A DNA stretch of 11,691 nt from the NCBI GenBank assembly GCA_030630065.1, contig DAOVNU010000007.1:1-11691 (forward strand), written 5' to 3'. A model generated the notes under the pieces. The model worked only from the letters and a program-made list of their open reading frames with translations, did not search any database and had not been told where the DNA came from. The DNA is from a bacterium (GTDB lineage Bacteria > Ratteibacteria > UBA8468). Every line of letters starts with the position of its first letter. Position 1 is the first letter of the stretch. This document shows, in pieces, positions 7,461 to 11,691 of this stretch. Made by a program: the position numbers and the translations under genes.

Positions 7461-7487
7461 CAAGGAGTGTACAAAAATGGACAGGTT

Positions 7488-9134
7488 TCAGACGAAAGAT
7501 ATATTTCTATTGATTTCTTCAATCTGTTTCTGGATGTTCTCAAGGTTTCCGGTTAAGAAGTTTAACCGGTTCTGGTCTCGATACTCACGGGGCGAAAGAT
7601 GAGCATATTTGGCTAAAAGAGCCAGGTCATCGGAGACAGCGGTCAAAATACCGTTATGCTCTAATCTCTTGACAAAATCTTCGGTTTCCCGGGAAAAGTC
7701 CCGGAAATTTTTACCGTTTACTTTGTAGGGCAAGGGTTTCCAAAAACGGGGAGGGAAAAAGAGTTTTATTTTGTAATTCATCACTTTTTGAACATAGGTC
7801 TTCTTATTTAGTTCAAAATTGTACTTTTCCGGGTGAAGAGCCCATTCGGTATGAGGATAGATCCCGGGAAATTGCACTGGGACAGCATCGATGCCCACAT
7901 CAAGCAACAGTTTCAAAGTTTCTTCTTTGCTCTCCTCGGTTTCAAAAGGAGCAGGGACGATGATACTTCCCACGGTAAAGATTCCCGCATCTTTAGATGC
8001 CTTTAGCACCTCCTTCATCCGGGAAATTTTTACCCCTTTATTCATTGCCTTATCCAGTATCTTCTGATTGCCGGATTCGATACCAAAAAAGATACTGTAA
8101 CACCCGGATTCTTTAAGCAGGGCAAAACTGTCTTTGTCGCTATTTCTAATATGCCCGAAAGTAGTATATTCAACCTTTAGGCCCCGTCGCAGGATTTCTT
8201 CAGCTATCTTTTTTAGCAGGATACCCGGAGTGCTTGAGCCGGCATACTCAAAGACATTAATCCTGTATTTCTCCATGAGCATTTCTATTTCATCCACAAC
8301 CCTCCCGGGACTTTTTGTTCTCAGTCCTCCACTCTTGATTGGCTGAATACAGAAGTAACAGGAGTTGGGGCAGCCACGGCTTTCATCCAGAACGATTATT
8401 CTAATCTTTTGGTTGCCTTTCATCGCCGGGTAAATCTCCTCATCATAGATGGGATAAGGGAGAGTGTCCAGGTCCTTTATTCTCTTCACCGGGGTTGTAA
8501 TCACCTTTCTGCCCTTTTTAAAAATTAGATTGGGTATCTCCTCAAGTTTTCTTTTCCCTTGTACGTACTCGCTTAACATCACGATTGTTTCCTCACCCTC
8601 TCCATAGGATAAGGCGTCAATGTCGTCGGTAATTTTAAAGATTTCCTCTCTGAAAATGTCTACGCTGGGTCCTCCGGCAAAGATGGGTAACCCGGGCATA
8701 ATCCTTTTCAATTCACGTGCAATGGTTAAGGAGGCGGTGAGTCCGTCTCCATTCCATAACTTTAGTCCCACAAAGTCAATTTTCTCTTTCCTGACACTAA
8801 CTGTAATCTCCCGGGCAATGCGGCGAAATTCCTGATGTTGAAAACGGTTCAATTGCTGGTTTAAGAAGGAAAGGGAAAGCAACCTGCCAAATCCCGGTTT
8901 CTTCCCGCCTTTCCCCTTTTCCATTATTGTTTCTATCAAAGGTCTTATTTTTGCTCTGTATCTCTCCGGGAAGAGTCGGTCAGCCATATCCAGAGTGTTG
9001 TAATCCAGGATGCAGCTGTAATCTCCGTTGTTGATTAAGGAAGAAGCAAGATTTGCCATTCCATTGTCCGGTAAAAAACTGGAAGGGGTGTAAGGATAGC
9101 CGGCAAAAGTTATGAGGAAACTTTTTGTGCTCAT
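7488..9134 (-). CDS. B12-binding-type radical SAM protein
   Basis: A 548-residue cytoplasmic iron-sulfur enzyme. The N-terminal part (about 1-200) looks like the Rossmann-type cobalamin-binding domain seen in class B radical SAM enzymes: FAGGP (152-156) and YGEGEET (177-183) are typical. The DxHxxG motif for His-on B12 binding is absent, as is common in this class. The radical SAM barrel (about 240-450) carries the cluster motif Cys255-x3-Cys259-x2-Cys262 (RGCPNSCYFC) and FFGIESG (349-355). The last 100 or so residues are an unassigned tail with a predicted coiled coil near the C-terminus (about 525-545). Class B enzymes often methylate unreactive carbons or rearrange carbon skeletons, but the substrate cannot be read from sequence. 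ATG 9134 is 4 bases after the upstream stop, with only a weak ribosome site, so it is probably co-translated with the metallo-beta-lactamase gene. Confidence 0.87.
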   Translation of the reverse strand: MSTKSFLITFAGYPYTPSSFLPDNGMANLASSLINNGDYSCILDYNTLDMADRLFPERYRAKIRPLIETIMEKGKGGKKPGFGRLLSLSFLNQQLNRFQHQEFRRIAREITVSVRKEKIDFVGLKLWNGDGLTASLTIARELKRIMPGLPIFAGGPSVDIFREEIFKITDDIDALSYGEGEETIVMLSEYVQGKRKLEEIPNLIFKKGRKVITTPVKRIKDLDTLPYPIYDEEIYPAMKGNQKIRIIVLDESRGCPNSCYFCIQPIKSGGLRTKSPGRVVDEIEMLMEKYRINVFEYAGSSTPGILLKKIAEEILRRGLKVEYTTFGHIRNSDKDSFALLKESGCYSIFFGIESGNQKILDKAMNKGVKISRMKEVLKASKDAGIFTVGSIIVPAPFETEESKEETLKLLLDVGIDAVPVQFPGIYPHTEWALHPEKYNFELNKKTYVQKVMNYKIKLFFPPRFWKPLPYKVNGKNFRDFSRETEDFVKRLEHNGILTAVSDDLALLAKYAHLSPREYRDQNRLNFLTGNLENIQKQIEEINRNISFV

Positions 9135-9138
9135 AAAA

Positions 9139-10536
9139 TTAGAGGGAACATTCCTGCAGGTATTTAGGAACGATTACCTCACTTTTCAGTTTGTTTCTTA
9201 AAGTGGAAGCGAAGTCGGCAGACACCTCTTTCTCGCCGTGGACAATGAATATTTTTTCGGGTTGTTTTTGGAAACCGGAAACCCATCTTAAGAGTTCATC
9301 TTTATCGGCGTGTGCGGAGATACCGTTTATCTTTTCAATCCTGGCGCGCACCGGATAGGTCTGCCCGAGAATCCGCACATTTTTCGGTCTCTCCAGAATT
9401 TCTCTTCCCAGGGTTCCCTTTGCCTGATAGCCCACAAACAGGATTGTACTCTCCGGCCGCACAATATTGTTCACAAGATGGTACTTTATTCTTCCTCCGG
9501 TGCACATTCCTGAACCGGCCATAATGATTGATGTTCCTTTGATGTAATTTCTGGCTTTTGATTCTGCGGTTGTTCTGGTCATCTTGAGCAAGGGGAAATC
9601 AAATAAGCAGTCCCCCTCTTTCAGGAGGGCTCTCGCCTCTTTGTCAAAATAGTCGGGATATTCCTTGAAGACCTCGGTAACGTTTATCGCCATTGGGCTA
9701 TTGACAAAAACGAGAAGGTGAGGAATTTTATCCTCTCTCAGCAGTTTGTTGATGTCATAAAGAAGTTCCTGCGCCCTCTCGATGGCAAATGTGGGAATAA
9801 TAATGTTTCCCCCGGCCTCTTTTGTTTCCACGATTATCCGCTGCAGTTTTTTTAGGGATGGCTCTTTTTCTTCGTGTAACCTATTCCCGTAGGTGGATTC
9901 CATAAAAACAAAGTCCGCTTTCTCAAAGATGGTGGGATTACGGAGGATAGGTCTATCCCATCTTCCGATGTCCCCGGAGAAAATAAGGTTTTTTTCTTTT
10001 CCATTCTCATTTATTTTTAATTCAACCATTGCGGAACCCAGGATGTGTCCCGCATCGTAAAGAGTTGCTTTTATCCCGGGGGAAATCTGAATTTCTTGCT
10101 GATAACTGACCTTCTCAAAGCGAGAAAAGACATTTTTGGCATCTTTGGTCGTATAGAGGGGAATTTCCGGATGGGCGCCTTTTCTCCCTGCGCGTTTGTG
10201 TCGCCTCTTTTTGAATTCTGCATCCTCTTCCTGTATTTTTGCGGAATCCATCAACGAGATTTGTACAATTCCTGCCGTGGGCGGGGTGCAGAAAATTTTA
10301 CCCTTGAAGCCCTCCCGGACCAATTTGGGCAAATATCCGCAGTGGTCAAGATGGGCATGGGTTAGAATTACATTATCAATCTCCGACGGTCTTACCGGAA
10401 AATCTTCCCAGTTGCGACTGCGGAACTCTCTTTCCTGGTACAGACCGCAATCGATTAATATCCGCGATTTATCACTTTCCACCAGAAACCTTGAGCCGGT
10501 AACGTTTTCTGCGGCTCCCAGAAATTTAATTTTCAT
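9139..10536 (-). CDS. Metallo-beta-lactamase/beta-CASP protein, probable ribonuclease
   Basis: A 465-residue soluble zinc enzyme of the bacterial CPSF73/Ysh1-like branch of the beta-CASP family, at the usual length. Zinc and catalytic motifs are all visible: His60-x-His62-x-Asp64-His65 (THAHLDH), His164 in DAGHILGSA, Asp189 in FSGDIGR, then the beta-CASP motifs Glu213 (MESTYGN), His409 (SAHAD) and His433 (IVHGE). The beta-CASP insertion spans about 205-390, including the GSGMCTGGRI segment. Family members cleave or trim RNA, as endonuclease and/or 5'-3' exonuclease; bacterial members of this exact branch are mostly uncharacterised, so RNA as substrate is inferred from the family. ATG 10536 lies 3 bases after the upstream stop and 4 bases separate its stop from the radical SAM start, so all three are probably one transcript. 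It is unlikely to be an antibiotic-hydrolysing lactamase. Confidence 0.9.
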   Translation of the reverse strand: MKIKFLGAAENVTGSRFLVESDKSRILIDCGLYQEREFRSRNWEDFPVRPSEIDNVILTHAHLDHCGYLPKLVREGFKGKIFCTPPTAGIVQISLMDSAKIQEEDAEFKKRRHKRAGRKGAHPEIPLYTTKDAKNVFSRFEKVSYQQEIQISPGIKATLYDAGHILGSAMVELKINENGKEKNLIFSGDIGRWDRPILRNPTIFEKADFVFMESTYGNRLHEEKEPSLKKLQRIIVETKEAGGNIIIPTFAIERAQELLYDINKLLREDKIPHLLVFVNSPMAINVTEVFKEYPDYFDKEARALLKEGDCLFDFPLLKMTRTTAESKARNYIKGTSIIMAGSGMCTGGRIKYHLVNNIVRPESTILFVGYQAKGTLGREILERPKNVRILGQTYPVRARIEKINGISAHADKDELLRWVSGFQKQPEKIFIVHGEKEVSADFASTLRNKLKSEVIVPKYLQECSL

Positions 10537-10539
10537 TTT

Positions 10540-11064
10540 TCAATTTATCATACTGCTGGTAATTGTTTTTATTTTTTTCCAATCATATTTTTTGGCGATT
10601 TCCAATGCTTCTTTGGGCGAAATTCCCGTATAATTAAAAATAAATAGTGAACCTTCAGTTTGCCTTTTTGCCAGATTAATTATAAGGTATCCGCTATTTT
10701 TATTCTTATCAAAAACTTGAGTTATGTCAAAACCACCAATTTTACGGGTATTTACTTTAAAGTCAGACGTTTCCACATTTATTGCCTGTGTTTGCCCTTG
10801 TATCATAGCATTGCTGCCAACGATGATGGTTACATCAAGAGTCCTATTCCCCTTGCTGTAATTACGGATGGCATTTATCATTTTCATTCCCCCCATATTA
10901 ACACTTGCTCCTTCTGCTTTTTCAGCTTTCCATCCCTTTAAATCGATCAGTAATGGCTTTAAATTATCTGACGGGTCTGCATAAAGGCCTATGGCATTTA
11001 ATAAACCCAACAGGGAGATTGTTGTCAGCACAAATAAGGTTTTGAAAGAATTTCTTTTTTTCAT
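10540..11064 (-). CDS. Exported protein of unknown function
   Basis: A 174-residue precursor. Residues 1-29 make a clear signal peptide: MKKRNSFK, a hydrophobic core to about residue 27, and a likely cleavage site after Ala29 (LYA/DPS). There is no lipobox Cys, so it is probably a free periplasmic protein of about 145 residues. The mature part has LKGWKAEKAEG (43-53), a Met/Gly-rich turn (NMGGMKM) and alternating hydrophobic stretches suggesting a small mainly beta fold, ending in an Ile/Lys-rich helix. I recognise the general pattern of small periplasmic hypotheticals with an LxGWKAE opening and a GGM turn, but no function. It begins at ATG 11064 behind an excellent AAGGAGGT eight bases upstream, in contrast to the genes following it, suggesting strong translation. 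It lies 53 bases after the nitroreductase gene. Confidence 0.8.
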   Translation of the reverse strand: MKKRNSFKTLFVLTTISLLGLLNAIGLYADPSDNLKPLLIDLKGWKAEKAEGASVNMGGMKMINAIRNYSKGNRTLDVTIIVGSNAMIQGQTQAINVETSDFKVNTRKIGGFDITQVFDKNKNSGYLIINLAKRQTEGSLFIFNYTGISPKEALEIAKKYDWKKIKTITSSMIN

Positions 11065-11072
11065 AAAATGAT

Positions 11073-11105
11073 ACCTCCTTTTTTAATTTCTCCTTTTTTA
11101 ATTTC
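11073..11105 (-). repeat. Tandem 15-base duplication carrying the Shine-Dalgarno of the exported-protein gene
   Basis: The plus-strand unit TCCTTTTTTAATTTC occurs twice without gap, at 11076-11090 and 11091-11105. On the minus strand each copy holds an AAAAAAGGA core; the copy nearest the start extends into AAGGAGGT (11080-11073), eight bases before ATG 11064, and the other reads AAGGAGAA. The gap therefore offers one strong and one decoy ribosome-binding site. It probably arose by slippage or local duplication. Confidence 0.7.
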
Positions 11106-11117
11106 TAATATCTAAAA

Positions 11118-11633
11118 CTACCCCCACTTTTCGAACAAAATTATCTCTTCCTTACTCTTGCGGGGAGTCGGGGAGGGGATTGAGACAGGGTAGCCGAGAG
11201 GGAGGAGGGCAACCACCCTGACCGGTTCGGGAATACCAAGAATTTTCTTTACCTCTTTTTCGTCAAAGGCGCCAATCCAGCAGGTTCCCAGCCCTTCCTC
11301 TACCGCTTTTAGGGTGATGTGGTCTACGGCAATTGCCAAATCAATGGGGTAGGATAATTGCCCGCAGGGCATTATGTGTTCTGTCTCTGTGGCGGCACAG
11401 GCGATAATTACGACCGGCGCTTCTCCCAGAAACCCCTGGTGATGCGCCGCAACTCCAAGTTTTTCTCTTATCTCTTTATCCCTGACCACGATAAACTTCC
11501 ATTCCTGACGGTTGCTTGCCGAGGGAGCGAGCCGCCCGGCTTCCAAAACAAGGTTCAGTTTTTCCTCCTCAACCTCTTTGTCCCGATAACCTCTGATACT
11601 TCTCCTCTTCTTAATCGCCTCCATCACATCCAT
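11118..11633 (-). CDS. Nitroreductase-family FMN oxidoreductase
   Basis: A 171-residue flavoprotein of the short nitroreductase subfamily, usually homodimeric with FMN at the interface. Visible family marks are KKRRSIRGY near the N-terminus (Arg10, Arg11 and Ser12 contact the FMN phosphate in relatives), APSASNRQEWKF (36-47), an internal hydrophobic helix, GLGTCWIGAF (114-123) and LLPLGYP (143-149). Such enzymes use NAD(P)H to reduce nitroaromatics, quinones or flavins, but many members have unrelated physiological roles, so the substrate is unknown. There is no attached ferredoxin domain. ATG 11633 is preceded by a GGGAGGGG purine run about five bases upstream. It follows a putative upstream gene end by 14 bases and is 53 bases ahead of the exported-protein gene. 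Confidence 0.88.
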   Translation of the reverse strand: MDVMEAIKKRRSIRGYRDKEVEEEKLNLVLEAGRLAPSASNRQEWKFIVVRDKEIREKLGVAAHHQGFLGEAPVVIIACAATETEHIMPCGQLSYPIDLAIAVDHITLKAVEEGLGTCWIGAFDEKEVKKILGIPEPVRVVALLPLGYPVSIPSPTPRKSKEEIILFEKWG

Positions 11634-11647
11634 AATGCCCCTCCCTT

Positions 11648-11691
11648 TTAATTCTGTGCTAAAAGTTCTTTTACCCGCTTAAGGCGGATAA
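11648..11691 (-). CDS. C-terminal end of an upstream gene (13 residues visible)
   Basis: One minus-strand frame runs from the window edge to a TAA at 11650-11648 and encodes a basic amphipathic tail ending RLKRVKELLAQN. The other two frames stop earlier. The composition looks like a real protein C-terminus, and the 14-base gap to the nitroreductase start would fit an operon. The fragment is too short to identify. Confidence 0.35.
   Translation of the reverse strand, partial: IRLKRVKELLAQN

Noticed and set aside
7353..7485. Imperfect direct repeat starting TGTACAA at 7353 and 7468, near the two ends of the intergenic region
   Set aside because: Only 12 of 17 positions agree and the match is driven by a palindromic TGTACA plus A/T runs; not strong enough to call an attachment site or operator.
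7549..7569. Perfect 8-base inverted repeat CCGGTTAA/TTAACCGG with a 5-base loop near the 3' end of the radical SAM gene
   Set aside because: It lies within coding sequence, has no following U-tract, and about one such repeat is expected by chance in a window this size.
9139..10536. Antibiotic-resistance beta-lactamase
   Set aside because: The beta-CASP motifs (SAHAD, IVHGE, MESTYGN) and length place it with nucleic-acid-processing enzymes.
10045..10633. Two overlapping plus-strand frames of 106 and 145 codons
   Set aside because: Both are antisense to the well-supported beta-CASP gene, where conserved codons leave few stops on the other strand.

Overview
The 11.7 kb window reads almost entirely on the minus strand, so the genes run from high to low coordinates. 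It looks like a chromosomal segment of a Gram-negative bacterium: a porin-like outer-membrane protein follows the signalling genes, and two precursors carry signal peptides. A cobalamin-type radical SAM protein, a nitroreductase-fold protein and many stand-alone sensor domains would suit an anaerobic, perhaps uncultivated, lineage. That placement is inference, and no marker gene here fixes the phylum. I see no rRNA, tRNA, CRISPR array or insertion sequence.

Upstream block (11691 to 7488): the last residues of an unknown gene, a nitroreductase-family flavoprotein, a small exported protein of unknown function, a beta-CASP metallo-beta-lactamase (probable ribonuclease) and a B12-binding-type radical SAM protein. 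Spacings are 14, 53, 3 and 4 bases, so this is probably one transcript.

The only sizeable intergenic region is 7351-7487 (about 137 bases). It holds a good minus-strand promoter candidate embedded in a phased TTGA repeat, a small inverted repeat and, unexpectedly, a plus-strand promoter-like element.

Downstream block (7350 to 1): a ketosynthase resembling the KS-alpha subunits of type II polyketide synthases, an integral-membrane histidine kinase (7TM-type sensor, GAF, PAS, kinase core), a soluble 750-residue kinase-like protein with a C-terminal Fis-type DNA-binding domain, a REC/HD-GYP c-di-GMP phosphodiesterase, and the start of a FadL/PorV-like outer-membrane protein. Gaps are 2 and 9 bases, followed by GTGA and ATGA overlaps, so these five genes are probably one translationally coupled operon.

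The downstream block is the interesting part. It joins a ketosynthase with an altered catalytic triad (Cys-His-Asn) to a complete signalling chain. Its second kinase has lost the receiver acid pair and the acidic residue beside the phospho-histidine, but has gained a DNA-binding domain. A plausible reading is that the membrane kinase senses a signal, the second protein acts as a kinase-derived transcription factor, the HD-GYP protein adjusts c-di-GMP, and the ketosynthase and porin make or move a lipid or polyketide-like molecule. The domain calls are seen in the sequence; the joint pathway is inference.
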